In this document: piece after piece, positions 28,395-39,100 of the stretch
Position numbering within the stretch: position 1 is the stretch's first letter
Layout: every line of letters begins with the position of its first letter
Source: Pseudomonas sihuiensis
Lineage (GTDB): Bacteria; Pseudomonadota; Gammaproteobacteria; Pseudomonadales; Pseudomonadaceae
Reading direction: 5' to 3'
Assembly (NCBI RefSeq): GCF_900106015.1
Contig: NZ_LT629797.1
Location: 682,001 to 746,000, forward strand
Length of the DNA stretch: 64,000 bases
The notes under the pieces: generated by a model
Told to the model about the DNA's origin: nothing
What the model saw: the letters and a program-made list of their open reading frames with translations, nothing else
Database searches by the model: none
Position numbers and translations under genes: made by a program

Positions 28395-29960
28395 ATGTGC
28401 CAGAACCTGCCCGTGACTCAGCGGGAAAGAACCTTCCCCGCTGATGAACGCCTGATTTCCACCACCGACCTCAACAGCAAGATCACCTATTGCAATGACG
28501 CCTTCGTCGAGATCAGCGGCTTCACCCGCGAGGAGCTGATCGGCCAGCCGCACAACCTCGTGCGCCACCCGGACATGCCGCCAGCGGTGTTCGGCCATAT
28601 GTGGGACACCATCAAGCAGGGCAAACCCTGGATGGGCATCGTCAAGAACCGCTCGAAGAATGGCGATTTCTATTGGGTCAGTGCCTACGTCACGCCCGTC
28701 TACGAGAACGGCCGAATTTCCGGCTACGAGTCGGTACGCTCATTGCCAACCGAGGCCCAGAAACGTCGTGCCGAAGCCCTCTATGCCCGTCTGCGGGCCG
28801 GCAAACCACCGGTGCCGAAGCTGGAGTACTGGACCTACGATTTGCTGCGCTCCTGGCCACTGATCGCCGCGTCGCTGCTGATCGTTGCGGCGCACTGGGT
28901 GGTTTCTGGCTGGCCGTTGATGGCTTTTATCGTGCTGACACTGTTCGCGCTGGGTTCCTACCAGCTTTATCGGACTCGGCAGCTGATTCGCCGCACCCTG
29001 GCGGATCATCCGAAAGCCTTTACCAGCGGCCTGGTGGCGCTGACCTACAGCGACAACCGTGGTGCCCAGGCGTTGCTGGATATGGCGATGATCAGTGAGG
29101 AGGCGCGCTTGCAGACGGCGCTGACGCGACTGGAGGATGCTGGCGAGAACGTCAAGAAGCGCGCCACGCAGTCCGCCGAGTTGTCGCAATCCAGCGCGCA
29201 GATGCTCGATCAACAGCGTGCCGAGACCGATCAATCGGCCACGGCCATCAACCAGATGGCAGCGACCATTCAGGAAGTCGCGCACAACGTGCAGAACACC
29301 TCGCATGCTGCCGAAGAGGCGGATCGCCTGGCACGTGAGGGGCGTGATCTGGCTGTAGGCAGCCTTGACTCCATGCGCCAGATGGCCAAGGCGGTCAACG
29401 ATATTGGTCAGGCGGTCAACGAACTGGCCAACTCCACGCAGTCCATCGGCAGTGTGGCTGACGTGATCACCTCGATCGCCGAGCAGACCAACCTCTTGGC
29501 GCTCAACGCTGCCATCGAGGCCGCGCGCGCAGGGGAGCAGGGTCGCGGTTTTGCAGTGGTGGCCGATGAAGTGCGTTCGCTGGCTTCGCGTACGCGCCAG
29601 TCCACCGAGCAGATTCACCAGATCATCGCTGACCTGCGTGCCGGTGCCGAGCGTGCGGTGGTCACGGCGGGCAAGGGCGAGGACATTTCCCGTGGCAGCG
29701 TGCAAAGCGTGGAGTCGGTACGCGATGCGCTGGAGGGCATCAGCTCTGCAGTGACGCGCATCACCAATATGAGTCAGCAGATGGCTGCGGCTTCCGAAGA
29801 GCAGAGCCACGTGGCCGAGGACATCAGCCGGCAGATCACTCGTATCGCTCAGCTTTCCGATCACAGTGCTGGGCAGGCGCATCAGGGCGCGGCCATCAGC
29901 CGCGAGCTGGAGGAAATGGCCGATTACCTGCACAGTCTGGCGGAGCGCTTCAACCGCTGA
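28395..29960 (+). CDS. aer: PAS-containing chemoreceptor, Aer type
   Basis: 521 residues: an N-terminal PAS domain (about 20-120) with the Aer-like opening [17 protein letters not shown], a double membrane segment (about 155-200), and a cytoplasmic signalling domain with the receptor hairpin tip [20 protein letters not shown]. Aer proteins bind FAD in the PAS domain and steer cells by oxygen or redox state. There is no periplasmic domain, as expected for Aer. Length and sequence fit Pseudomonas Aer; FAD binding is inferred. Transcribed alone, with a REP element after it. Confidence 0.85.
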   Translation: MCQNLPVTQRERTFPADERLISTTDLNSKITYCNDAFVEISGFTREELIGQPHNLVRHPDMPPAVFGHMWDTIKQGKPWMGIVKNRSKNGDFYWVSAYVTPVYENGRISGYESVRSLPTEAQKRRAEALYARLRAGKPPVPKLEYWTYDLLRSWPLIAASLLIVAAHWVVSGWPLMAFIVLTLFALGSYQLYRTRQLIRRTLADHPKAFTSGLVALTYSDNRGAQALLDMAMISEEARLQTALTRLEDAGENVKKRATQSAELSQSSAQMLDQQRAETDQSATAINQMAATIQEVAHNVQNTSHAAEEADRLAREGRDLAVGSLDSMRQMAKAVNDIGQAVNELANSTQSIGSVADVITSIAEQTNLLALNAAIEAARAGEQGRGFAVVADEVRSLASRTRQSTEQIHQIIADLRAGAERAVVTAGKGEDISRGSVQSVESVRDALEGISSAVTRITNMSQQMAAASEEQSHVAEDISRQITRIAQLSDHSAGQAHQGAAISRELEEMADYLHSLAERFNR

Positions 29961-29965
29961 CTCTG

Positions 29966-30007
29966 AAGCCGGATGCAGTCTGGGGGGCCCGGATTGCAGC
30001 CGGGCTA
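29966..30007. repeat. Degenerate REP-type inverted repeat
   Basis: A shortened GTAGCCCGGATG pair with several changes (CCGGATGCAGTCTGG, then CCCGGATTGCAGCCGGGCTA) between the chemoreceptor and DTW genes. Confidence 0.7.
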
Positions 30008-30041
30008 CGCGAGTTCGAGCCGTTCTGGCACACTGCGCGGC

Positions 30042-30635
30042 ATGCCTCGTCCGACCTGCTCCCGCTGCCAGCGCCCGCTTGGCCACTGCCTCTGCCTGCT
30101 GATTCCCGACCTCGAGAGTCGTACTCGTGTGCTCATCCTGCAGCACCCGAGCGAAGTCGGCCATGCCCTCAATACCGCTCGCCTGGCTGCGCTTGGCTTG
30201 CGCAACGCGGAGCTGCGCGTCGGTGAGGTATTCGATGATCTGCCGCAACTGCTCGCGCAGTCTGATTATCGCGCCTGCCTGCTGTTTCCCGGTGAAGAGT
30301 CCGTCGCTCTGAGTGCTTATGCACCTGACGAGAAACCCTTGCTGTTGGTGGTACCCGACGGCACCTGGCGCAAGGCGCGCAAGCTGCTGCATCTCAACCC
30401 GCTCCTGGCGGCGTTGCCGCGCGTGAGCCTGGGAGCCGTGGCCCCGTCGCGCTACCGTCTGCGCAAGGCGCCGGAAGAGGGGGCGCTGTCGACCATCGAG
30501 GCGATCGTTGCCGCGCTGGATGTGCTGGAGGCGCCACGGCGTTTCGACGCGCTGCTGCGGCCCTTCGATGCGCTGATCGAAGGCCAGATCGCGGCGATGG
30601 GAGAAGAGGTGTTCACCCGCAATCACCGGCGCTAG
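30042..30635 (+). CDS. tapT: DTW domain protein, tRNA-uridine aminocarboxypropyltransferase
   Basis: The start is the ATG at 30042 (MPRPTCSRCQRPLGHC), giving 197 residues. Cysteines 6, 9, 16 and 18 form a metal-binding cluster, and the signature DGTW is at 106-109. Bacterial DTW proteins such as E. coli TapT (YfiP) transfer the 3-amino-3-carboxypropyl group of SAM to U47 of tRNA, making acp3U. An upstream in-frame start would read through the REP element and is rejected. The symbol is given by family analogy. Confidence 0.8.
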   Translation: MPRPTCSRCQRPLGHCLCLLIPDLESRTRVLILQHPSEVGHALNTARLAALGLRNAELRVGEVFDDLPQLLAQSDYRACLLFPGEESVALSAYAPDEKPLLLVVPDGTWRKARKLLHLNPLLAALPRVSLGAVAPSRYRLRKAPEEGALSTIEAIVAALDVLEAPRRFDALLRPFDALIEGQIAAMGEEVFTRNHRR

Positions 30636-30660
30636 GGCGGTGCGCACGGCGCACCCTACG
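30633..30660. repeat. Hairpin overlapping the DTW stop codon
   Basis: AGGGCGGTGCGC and GCGCACCCT pair with a short bulge, immediately after the stop codon; this is a common interspersed GTAGGGTGCGCC element. Confidence 0.5.
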
Positions 30661-30676
30661 AAATCGCTTCGGCCGC

Positions 30677-30743
30677 GTAGCCCGGATGTAATCCGGGGAG
30701 ATTGTGCGTCTCGATAATCAATCCCGGATTTCATCCGGGCTAC
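30677..30743. repeat. REP-type inverted repeat (GTAGCCCGGATG family)
   Basis: A full paired copy with a longer centre, between the convergent DTW and lapC genes. Confidence 0.85.
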
Positions 30744-30762
30744 GCGCGTGAACGGCAGGTGT

Positions 30763-32121
30763 TCAACGCTCGCGCATGGCTTCCGAGCGGGCCTTGAGCA
30801 CGGGCTTGAGCAGGTAGGCCAGTACGCTCTTCTCGCCGGTGATGATGTCTACCGTGGCGACCATGCCGGGGATGATCAGCAGCGGGTGTTCCTCGCCACC
30901 GAGGTGGCTTTTGTCGGTGCGCACATGGATCAGGTAGAAGCTGTTGCCTTCCTCGTCGGTGATGGTGTCGGCGCTTATCAGCTCGAGGTTGGCCTTGAGC
31001 CCGCCGTAGATGGTGTAGTCGTAAGCGGTGAACTTGACCATGGCTTTCTGCCCAGGATGCAAGAAGGCCACGTCCTGCGGGCGGACCTTGGCTTCGATCA
31101 GCAGGCTGTCGTCCAGCGGTACGATCTCCAGCATGTCGCTGCCCGGCTGCACCACGCCACCAATGGTGTTGACCTTGAGCTGTTTGATCACCCCACGCAC
31201 CGGCGAGGTCACGGTGGTCCGGGTCACCTTGTCCTGGATGGCGACGCTGGTGGCGGTGATCTTTTGCAGCTCTGTGCGTAATTCGTTGAGCTCCTTGAAG
31301 GCCTCGGCGCGAAATGCCAGCTCGGACTCCTCCATCTTGCTCTTGATCTCGCTCATAGCCGCTTCGGCGCGTGGGATCGCCAGGTTGGTGGCCTCCAGCG
31401 AGCCGCGTACTTCCACCACGCTGCGGCGCAGACGCAACACCTCGACCTCGGAAATGGCGCCCGAGGCCACCAGAGGTTGCGACATGTTCAGCTCCTGCTG
31501 CAACAGGCCGAGACTGGAACGGTATTGCTGGGCCTTGGAGCGAAATTCGGCGAGCTCTTGCTCCTTTTGCCGCAGTTGTTCGCCCAATGTGCGCTGCTCG
31601 CTGCGCAGTCGTTGCTGGCGCGAGCGATACAGAGCCAACTGGTCTTCGGCCAGCTGTGGCGCGTCGCGGGTGATTTCTTCGGGCAGTTGCGGTTCGCGGC
31701 CTTCGGCCTCGGCGCTCAGTCGTTCGAGACGGGCGATGAGCGCCAGTCGATCCGCTTCGGTTTCCCCGCGATTGGAGAGAAAACGCGTGTCATCCAGTCG
31801 CAGCAGGGTATCGCCCTTGTCCACCACCTGGCCTTCGCGCACGAAGATCTCACTGACGATGCCGCCCTCCAGGTTCTGGATCACCTGCACCTTGCTCGAC
31901 GGAATGGCCTTGCCTTCGCCGGTGGTGACCTCTTCCAGTACGGCGAAATTTGCCCAGACTAGCGCCGCCAGCAGGCAGGCGCTGACCACCCAGATCGTGG
32001 CGCGGCTGAGCCAGGGCGAGTCTTCCAGAATGGCGCCTTCGACTTCCGGCATGAACTCGGTGTCCTGGCGTTTCTCGCGCAGGCTGCTGAAGTAGTTGCC
32101 GAGGCTCTGGGTCGCTTGCAT
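30763..32121 (-). CDS. lapC: Type I secretion membrane-fusion protein LapC
   Basis: A 452-residue HlyD-family adaptor: short cytoplasmic N-terminus, one transmembrane segment (about 41-61), a barrel-sandwich half motif (VQVIQNLEGGIVSEIFVREGQVVDKGD), a long periplasmic coiled coil (about 115-290) and the second half motif near VVQPGSDMLEIVPLDD. It bridges the inner-membrane ABC exporter and the outer-membrane channel. It starts 12 bases after lapB and is last of three genes transcribed away from the adhesin gene. Confidence 0.92.
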   Translation of the reverse strand: MQATQSLGNYFSSLREKRQDTEFMPEVEGAILEDSPWLSRATIWVVSACLLAALVWANFAVLEEVTTGEGKAIPSSKVQVIQNLEGGIVSEIFVREGQVVDKGDTLLRLDDTRFLSNRGETEADRLALIARLERLSAEAEGREPQLPEEITRDAPQLAEDQLALYRSRQQRLRSEQRTLGEQLRQKEQELAEFRSKAQQYRSSLGLLQQELNMSQPLVASGAISEVEVLRLRRSVVEVRGSLEATNLAIPRAEAAMSEIKSKMEESELAFRAEAFKELNELRTELQKITATSVAIQDKVTRTTVTSPVRGVIKQLKVNTIGGVVQPGSDMLEIVPLDDSLLIEAKVRPQDVAFLHPGQKAMVKFTAYDYTIYGGLKANLELISADTITDEEGNSFYLIHVRTDKSHLGGEEHPLLIIPGMVATVDIITGEKSVLAYLLKPVLKARSEAMRER

Positions 32122-32133
32122 CGCTCGTCGCTC

Positions 32134-34293
32134 CTACAGGCTGGCCGGGCCGACGCGGCCCTTGCGCAAGGCTTCGATCACCGCTTCCTTCGGCCCGTCC
32201 GCCACCACATGGCCGTTGTCCAGCACGGCCAGGCGATCCACCAGGCTGAGCATGGAGGCACGATGGGTGATGAGGATCAGCGTCTTGCCCTGCACCCACT
32301 TGTGCAGGCGCTGGCGCAGCAGGTCTTCGCTGGTGTTGTCCATGGCGCTGGTGGGTTCGTCGAGCACCAGGATTGGCGGGTCGAGCAACAGTGCACGGGC
32401 CAGCAACACGGCCTGGCGCTGGCCACCGGAGAGCAGTTGGCCGCGTTCGCCTACCGGGCGGTCGAAGCCTTGCGGGTGCTGGCGGGCCAGGTCCACCACG
32501 CCGGTGAGCTCGGCGACTTCTAGCATGCGCGCGTCGCTGATGTAACGGGCGCCGAGGGTCAGGTTGTCGCGCAGGCTGCCGGCTAGCAGTGGCAGGTCGT
32601 GGGCGACGTAGCCGATCTGATGGCGCAGGTCGGCGACGTCGAGTTGGCGCAGGTCGAGGTTGTCCAGCAGGATCTGTCCTTCGTCGGCGCTGTAGAAGGC
32701 CATCAGCAGTCGCGCCAGGGTGCTCTTGCCCGAACCGCTGCGACCGATGATGCCGAGGCGTTCGCCAGCGCCCAGGCGCAGGCTGACGTTGTTCAGCGCC
32801 GGTGCACTCTGGCCGGGGTAGGTGAAACTGATCTGCCGTACCTCCAGTGCCCCCTTGAGCTGGGTGCGATCCAGCGGCTGCTGCTTGTCCTGACGCTCCT
32901 GCGGCAGGGCCATCAGGGCATCGGTGCTGGTCATGGTCAGGCGTGCCTGCTGGTAGCGGGTGATCAGCCCGGCGATCTGTCCCAGTGGGGCGAGGATGCG
33001 ACTACCGAGCATGTAGCAGGCCACCAGCGCACCGACGCTGAGATTGCCGGCGATGATCAGATAGACCCCCGCGACGATGGTGGCCATGCCGGCGAACTGC
33101 TGCAGGAACAGGGTGCCGTTGGTGGCCAGCGAGGCGAGGAATTTTGCATGGCCGTCCAGGCGGGTGAGGGCGCCATGGGTTTGCTCCCATTGGTGCTGGC
33201 GCTCGCTTTCGGCACCACAGGCCTTGAGCGTTTCCAGGCCACCGAGGGTTTCGATCAGCAGCGCCTGGCGTTGCGAGCCAAGCTGCAGGCTTCTTTGCAC
33301 CGTGTCGCGCAGGCGTGCCTGAATGATGTAGGCGAACAGCGCGGTGATGGGGAAGGCCAACAGCGGGATGAACACCAGCGGGCCGCCGATCAGCCCGATC
33401 ACCAGCAGCATCAGCAGGGAGAAGGGCAGATCGATCAGGCTGGTCAGCGTCACTGCGGTGAGAAAGTCGCGCAGCCCCTGAAAATCATGAATGCTTTGTG
33501 CAAAACCGCCCACGCTGGCCGGCCGCGCCTTCATCGACATGCCGGTGATGCGCTCGAACAAGGTGGCCGACAGCACCACGTCGGTCTTCTTGCCTGCCGT
33601 GTCGAGCAGGTGCGCGCGCAGCACCTTGAGCAGCAGTTCGAAACCGGTGCCGATAAACAGGCCGATGGCCAACACCCAGAGCGTTGCGGTCGCCTGGTTG
33701 GGCACTACACGGTCGTAGGTCTGCATCACGAACAGCGGCACCATCAGGCCCAGCAGGTTGATCAGCAGGCTGGCCAGGACGGCATCGGTGTAGAGCCAGC
33801 GCGACAGCTTGAGGGTGTCGCGAAACCAGGCTTCGATGCGTGGCACCAGCGGCGTGCGGGCTTCTTCCAGCTGATGTCGAGGGCGGGCAAAAAAGGCCCG
33901 GCCGCTGTACTCGGCGGCCAGTTGTTCACGGCTGACCCATTGTTCGCCGCCATCGGTCTCGCAGGGCAGTATCTGCGCCTGCTGCTTCGGCCCCCACTGG
34001 CGCAGGACCGCACAGCGACCGTCCTTGAGCAGCAGCAGGACTGGCAGGTTGAGGGCGGAAATGCTGGCAAGCTCGCGCTGTAGCAGGCGCCCCTGCAGCC
34101 CGGCCCGTGCCGCAGCACGCGGCAGCAGGTCGGGGCTCATGCGTTGCTCCGGCATGGGCAGGCCGGCACTGAGGGTGCCACGGCTGGCCGAGCAGCCATG
34201 TAGCCGGCAGAGGATCAACAAACCATCCAGCAGCGGATCGTCGTGACTGAGCCGCGGATCACTGGACGGGCCTGGCCGTTCCATGGTGGTCAA
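32134..34293 (-). CDS. lapB: Type I secretion ABC exporter LapB
   Basis: 719 residues: an N-terminal C39-peptidase-like domain (about 1-140) without a convincing catalytic Cys/His arrangement, as in exporters of RTX adhesins where it docks the substrate; a six-helix membrane domain (about 165-450); and an ATPase with Walker A GRSGSGKST (Lys523), signature LSGGQRQAVLLARAL and Walker B ILVLDEPTSAMD. The TTG at 34293 has GAGGAG 9 bases before it; an ATG nine bases further in is too far from that site. It powers export of the LapA-type adhesin. Confidence 0.92.
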   Translation of the reverse strand: MTTMERPGPSSDPRLSHDDPLLDGLLILCRLHGCSASRGTLSAGLPMPEQRMSPDLLPRAAARAGLQGRLLQRELASISALNLPVLLLLKDGRCAVLRQWGPKQQAQILPCETDGGEQWVSREQLAAEYSGRAFFARPRHQLEEARTPLVPRIEAWFRDTLKLSRWLYTDAVLASLLINLLGLMVPLFVMQTYDRVVPNQATATLWVLAIGLFIGTGFELLLKVLRAHLLDTAGKKTDVVLSATLFERITGMSMKARPASVGGFAQSIHDFQGLRDFLTAVTLTSLIDLPFSLLMLLVIGLIGGPLVFIPLLAFPITALFAYIIQARLRDTVQRSLQLGSQRQALLIETLGGLETLKACGAESERQHQWEQTHGALTRLDGHAKFLASLATNGTLFLQQFAGMATIVAGVYLIIAGNLSVGALVACYMLGSRILAPLGQIAGLITRYQQARLTMTSTDALMALPQERQDKQQPLDRTQLKGALEVRQISFTYPGQSAPALNNVSLRLGAGERLGIIGRSGSGKSTLARLLMAFYSADEGQILLDNLDLRQLDVADLRHQIGYVAHDLPLLAGSLRDNLTLGARYISDARMLEVAELTGVVDLARQHPQGFDRPVGERGQLLSGGQRQAVLLARALLLDPPILVLDEPTSAMDNTSEDLLRQRLHKWVQGKTLILITHRASMLSLVDRLAVLDNGHVVADGPKEAVIEALRKGRVGPASL

Positions 34294-34317
34294 TTTCTAC
34301 TACTCCTCACGCCGGTA

Positions 34318-35673
34318 CTACTTCATATCCGGCAAGCGTGCCTCGCTCTTCACTTCAGTGAGGGCTACAGCTTCTGCCGGGACTACGACCTGTTGCTGGC
34401 GCAACAGATCACCCATTGCCGCAACGACGCGGTACATCGAGAACTCTTCGCCGTAGCGCACCTCGGTGTAACGACGGTTGGCGGTGAACAGCTCGTTTTC
34501 GCTGTCGAGCAGGTCGAGCAAGGTGCGTTGGCCCAGGCTGAACTGCTGCTGGTAGGCCTCGCGAACCCGTGAGGTGTAGTCCGCGTAATCACGCGCCTTG
34601 GGGGTTTGCAGGCGCGCGTTCTCCATGGCGTTCCAGGCCAGCGAGAGGTTCTCGTTGAGCACGCGCAGCGCGTTGTTGCGGATGTCCATCGACTCGTTGA
34701 TCTGGTGCGCAGCCGACTGCAGCCGAGCCTTGTCGCGCATGCCGTTGAACAGGTTGTAGTTCATCACCACGGCAGCTCGCCAGGTGTTGTAGTGACCCTC
34801 ATCGCCCTGCACGTTGTCATCGGCCGAGGTCGCCAGCTCCAGATCGAAGCGTGGGTAGAATGGCGACTTGGCTACCTCGTACTGCTTCTCGGCGGCGTTG
34901 ACGTCAGCCTGCGCTGACTTCAGGAAGGGGTTGTTGTCCATCACGGTCTGCCGCGCAGCGAGCAGATCGGCAGGCATGCCGCCTCTGATCGATGCCGGGC
35001 TTTCCAGCTGATCCGGCAGACGGCCCACGGCACTGAAGAAGCTGGCTTCGGCATCGGCCAGGTTGACCTCTTCGGTGTAGAGGTTGTTCTGCGCCAGTGC
35101 CAAGCGAGCTTCGGACTGGTCCAGGTCGGCAGTGCTGCCAACGCCCTGGCGGCTGCGCAAGCCGATCTGATCGTTGATGCGCTGGTGCGCCTGCAGGTTA
35201 TTGCGCGCCAGGGTGACCATCTCGCGGCGCATCAGCACATCGAGGTACACCTCGACGGTGCGCAGGGCCAGGCTTTCGGACGTACCGAGCAGGCGGTAGG
35301 CACGGGAGTTGACCACCGCCTGAGTGCGCGCCACCTCGTTGGGCGTGTTGAACCCGTCGAACAGCATCTGCCGCAGCCGCAGTTCGGCATCGCGGTAGTT
35401 CAGGGTCTCCTTGTTGTGATCGCCAAGCGCCCGTGTACTGGGGCTGTCAGTACGTTCCCGGCCATAACCGACCAGCAGATCGACGGTGGGCAGGTAGCCG
35501 CCCTTGGCGAATTTCACGTCTTCATCCGATGAGAGTCGGCTATTGGCGGCAGCGTGGATTTCCGGGTGATTGTCCAAGGTGCTCTGAATCGCTTCCGAAA
35601 GATTCATGGCTTGCGCCTGACTGCAAACAGTCGCCAAAAGCATGGCGCTCCATAGCGGGGTTAGGGTGCGCAT
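34318..35673 (-). CDS. lapE: TolC-family outer-membrane channel (LapE-type)
   Basis: A 451-residue outer-membrane efflux protein: signal peptide of about 22 residues (cleavage after AQA), two TolC repeats rich in long helices, and family sequence such as GYLPTVDLLVGYGRE and QQFSLGQRTLLDLLDSENEL. It forms the exit duct for the adhesin. AGGAG lies 8 bases before the ATG. First gene of the lapE-lapB-lapC operon, with 24 bases to lapB. Confidence 0.9.
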   Translation of the reverse strand: MRTLTPLWSAMLLATVCSQAQAMNLSEAIQSTLDNHPEIHAAANSRLSSDEDVKFAKGGYLPTVDLLVGYGRERTDSPSTRALGDHNKETLNYRDAELRLRQMLFDGFNTPNEVARTQAVVNSRAYRLLGTSESLALRTVEVYLDVLMRREMVTLARNNLQAHQRINDQIGLRSRQGVGSTADLDQSEARLALAQNNLYTEEVNLADAEASFFSAVGRLPDQLESPASIRGGMPADLLAARQTVMDNNPFLKSAQADVNAAEKQYEVAKSPFYPRFDLELATSADDNVQGDEGHYNTWRAAVVMNYNLFNGMRDKARLQSAAHQINESMDIRNNALRVLNENLSLAWNAMENARLQTPKARDYADYTSRVREAYQQQFSLGQRTLLDLLDSENELFTANRRYTEVRYGEEFSMYRVVAAMGDLLRQQQVVVPAEAVALTEVKSEARLPDMK

Positions 35674-36119
35674 TGGCGTTTCTCCTGACTGATGTTCTTA
35701 TCCTGTCGCCATAAAACTGGCGTTTTTGCCTGTAAAACCGTTTCAGGCTTGTAACATCAGAGCTAAGAACAACTTTTGGAGAACCTAAGATGTTTTTTTC
35801 ACAACCTATATTCAGAAAAAATCTTATGAACTCTGCGAAAAGCAGCACATTGTTTGAACCTGTGAGCTGCGCAAGTCCTCATTTTCCGTGGGTTGCGCAG
35901 CTGAAATGGGTTGTCAGGCATCACAGGGCGGGGATTCATCTGATGGAGTAGTTCGACGCAGGTTGTAGTGACATTTTTTTGTCATTAGCGTTTTTTGGAT
36001 TTTGCGCCGTTCCATTTCAATCAGCTGTCTTGGGTTTCTCCTCGGCTTCGAAAAGGTGTTCTGACCCTTTCGGTAGGTACGTGTCGGCGGTGGTCGGCAG
36101 CCGTAGTGAGGATGGAATC
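35674..36119. other. Divergent promoter region, lapE operon / lapA
   Basis: 446 bases, more AT-rich than the surroundings, with no credible gene. It must hold promoters for both the export operon and the adhesin gene. Visible structures are a 10-bp dyad at 35865-35902 and TGACA-TTTTTT-TGTCA at about 35967-35984. No clear sigma-70 or sigma-54 pair could be assigned by eye. Confidence 0.7.
35865..35902. promoter_or_regulatory. 10-bp perfect dyad upstream of lapA
   Basis: AGCTGCGCAA and TTGCGCAGCT are exact inverted repeats separated by 18 bases in the lapE/lapA divergent region. It could be an operator with two half-sites about three and a half turns apart centre to centre, or a hairpin. Confidence 0.45.
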
Positions 36120-39100
36120 ATGGCTACTCTTATTGGTGTCGTCAGTCAGGTTGTCGGCGAAGTGTTCGCGGTAGCGAGCGATGGATCGCGCCGGCCGATC
36201 AGCGAAGGGGACCGGGTCTACGCGGGCGAGCAACTGGTAACCGGCGCTTCGGGCGCGGTGGCCATTGCAATGACCAACGGCCAGCAACTGACGCTTGGGC
36301 GCGACAGCAGCATGACGCTTGACGCGCAGATGCTTGCCTACCGCGGCGAATCGCAGCCCCCGGTCGCTGAAACACCTCCCGCCACCCCCAGCGATGCCGA
36401 CCTCACCGATGTCGAGCGCTTGCAGGCCGCGATCGAAGCCGGTGTCGACCCGACTCTGGAGGGCGAAGCTACTGCCGCTGGGCCGGGTGCTGGCGCTGGC
36501 GGAGCGGGTGGCGTAGGGGGCGGGCATTCCTTCGTGCTGCTCGATGAGGTCGGTGGTGCGCTGGATCCGGTGATCGGTTTTCCCACTGAAGGCCTACCCG
36601 GTGGACCGGAGTTTCCGGAGGGTGAACCCATCGCTGCCGACGATGCCGTGCCTGCGGTAGATGGCATTCCCACGGGTGGCACAGCCTCCAATGCGGTGGA
36701 CGAGGATGGCCTGCCTGACGGCATCGTGGGCGGAGTGAACGATCTGGATGGCGAGGCGACGCTGGTCACCGGGGTTCTGGGCTACAGCTTCGGGCCGGAC
36801 GGGCCGGGCACCTTCACCTGGTCGACTGCCGGTCTGGCGGATCTGGGTATCTCTTCGGGTGGTGTACCGCTGACCTATCAGGTCAGCGCCGACGGTCTTC
36901 TCCTGACCGCCTTTGCCGGAGAGTCTGTGGTATTCGAGGTGCTGGTCACCGACCTGTTGACCGGTGCTTATCAGTTCGAGCTCTTCGCTCCGCTGGATCA
37001 TGCCGCGCCGCCCTTGGGTGAAAGCGACGAGAACGACATCCTCTATCTGTTCAACTACACCATCACCGACGGTAACGGCACCCCGGCAAGTGGCAGTTTG
37101 AGCATTCTGATCGACGACGACAGTCCTGAATTGGTCGAGGGTGAGCGTCCGGTCGTCGGAGGCCTGGTGCACGAGGATGCCCTGACGGATATCGGTAACG
37201 CCGAGCCCGGCAACCTGCCTGCGCAAACCCATCAGCTGATTGGCGATCCGGGGGCACTGGATGCGCTGGTCAACTTCGGGGCTGATGGGCGCGGTGGCTT
37301 CCAGCTGAGTACTGACCCTGAGGCATTGAGCGATCTGCAGGCATTGGCCCTGACTTCGGGTAAGGAGCCGTTGGTCTATTCCGTCGAGGTCTCGGACGAT
37401 GGCAGCACGAGCACCCTGATAGCGACAGCGGGTGGCGTGCCGGTATTCACGTTGGTGGTGACCAGCGATGGTGGGTATGTCTTCACCCTGTCGGGGCCGA
37501 TCGATCATCCACGCAAGGATGGAGATGACAGCGAGCTGTTGGGCGACAAGGATCTCGCGCTGGACTTCTCCAAGCTGCTGATCGCCACCGACTACGATGG
37601 TGACGCGGTGCCAGGCGGCTTCAACCCTGGCAGCTTCGTGATCGATGTGGAAGATGATGTGCCCGTGTTGGTGGAAGACGGGGTCAAACACTGCCTGACC
37701 ATCACGTATCAGGGCGGTGATGCCTCGTACCTCAACAGCTACGGCTATTACATCAAAGGCCCCGATGGTGAGCCGATTAGCGGTCAGATCATCTGGGGCG
37801 ACACCAGCGGCCTGGCTGAGGGAGACTCGATCACCCTTCATGGCCTCGACCCGAGCCAGGTTGGTTTCTTCATCATTCCCAATGGGGGGTTGAACGGTGC
37901 TGCCAGTAACACCGAGGTAACCTTCCAGATTGTGGATGGACAGTGGAAGGCCTTCATCGGCGATACACCCATCGATGGGGCCGGTGGCGCTCACGTTCTG
38001 TTCAGCGACCCAACGCTGAATCCCGGTGGCAAGTCCCATGTTGACGACAATACCGCGCCGGGCAACCAGAACTGGGAGGATGTCAACGACGGCAACAGTG
38101 ACAACGACTACAACGACGTCAACATCCAGGTGGCATGGACCACCAAGGCGCCCGTTGGCGGCACCGTGCACGAAGACCAACTGGAGACGCCTTATCCCGG
38201 TAATCCTGAAGCTGGTCAGCGCCTGGTGATCAGCACGGAGGGTGGCGCTGGTAGTTTGATGGCGCTGGTGTCCTTCGGGGCTGACGGCCCGGGTGTATTC
38301 GGTCTGGTAAGCAGCGATACGGTGGCAGAGGTACTGGGTGCCCAGGGCCTGACTTCTGGAGGTCAGCCGCTGCTCTACAGCATCACCACGACCACGGATC
38401 TTGACGGCAACCTGCTGAGCACCACGCTAACTGCGACAGCTGCCGCTGAGGTTGGCGGCTATTCTGTATTCACCCTGGTAATCAACGCCGATGGCAGCTT
38501 CAGCTTCGAGTTGCAGGGACCGATCGACCATCCTCGCGACGATGGCGACGATAACGAGCTGTGGTCGAGCGAAGGCGGTATCGGCCTCGACTTCACTCAG
38601 CTGTTCACCGCTACTGATGGCGACGGCGACCCACTACAACTGCCCGAAGGCGCGAAAGGCCTGTTCGTCATCAATATTCAGGATGACGTGCCGTTGCCGG
38701 CCCAGCCCAATCCGCAGCAGCCGGTGGTTGGCGGGTTGGTACATGAAGATGCCCTGGGTACCGGCAATGCCGAGCCCGGCAGTGAGCCTGAACAGACCCT
38801 CACGGTTGAGGGGGGTATCGGCACTTTGGATGTACTGGTCAACTTCGGCGCCGATGGTCGTGGTGGTTTCCACCTGAGCCAGGAGCCCAGTGCGCTGTCA
38901 GGACTGCAGGCACTTGGCTTGAGCTCCGGCGGTGTTGCGCTGTTCTACGTCGTCTCTACGGATGGCACTACGCTCACCGCGACGGCTGGTAACGGTGGCA
39001 GCGAGGTCTTTAGCCTCGTGGTGAATAGCGATGGTAGCTACCTGTTCACGCTCAAGGGCGCGTTGGACCATGAGGAGGAGGATGGTGTCGACTCCGAAAC

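Noticed and set aside
28395..29960. Chemoreceptor as BdlA
   Set aside because: BdlA has two PAS domains and no membrane segment, whereas this protein has one PAS domain and a double membrane segment like Aer.
32134..34293. LapB as a bacteriocin exporter-peptidase
   Set aside because: The N-terminal C39-like domain lacks a convincing catalytic site and the neighbours are an RTX adhesin and its adaptors.
35540..35848. Small minus-strand frame overlapping the lapE start
   Set aside because: It is out of frame with lapE, lacks a ribosome site and crosses the promoter region.
35979..36119. Earlier in-frame start for lapA
   Set aside because: The extra 47 residues have no resemblance to the retention module, which begins MATLIGVVSQVVG, and the ATG at 36120 has its own ribosome site.
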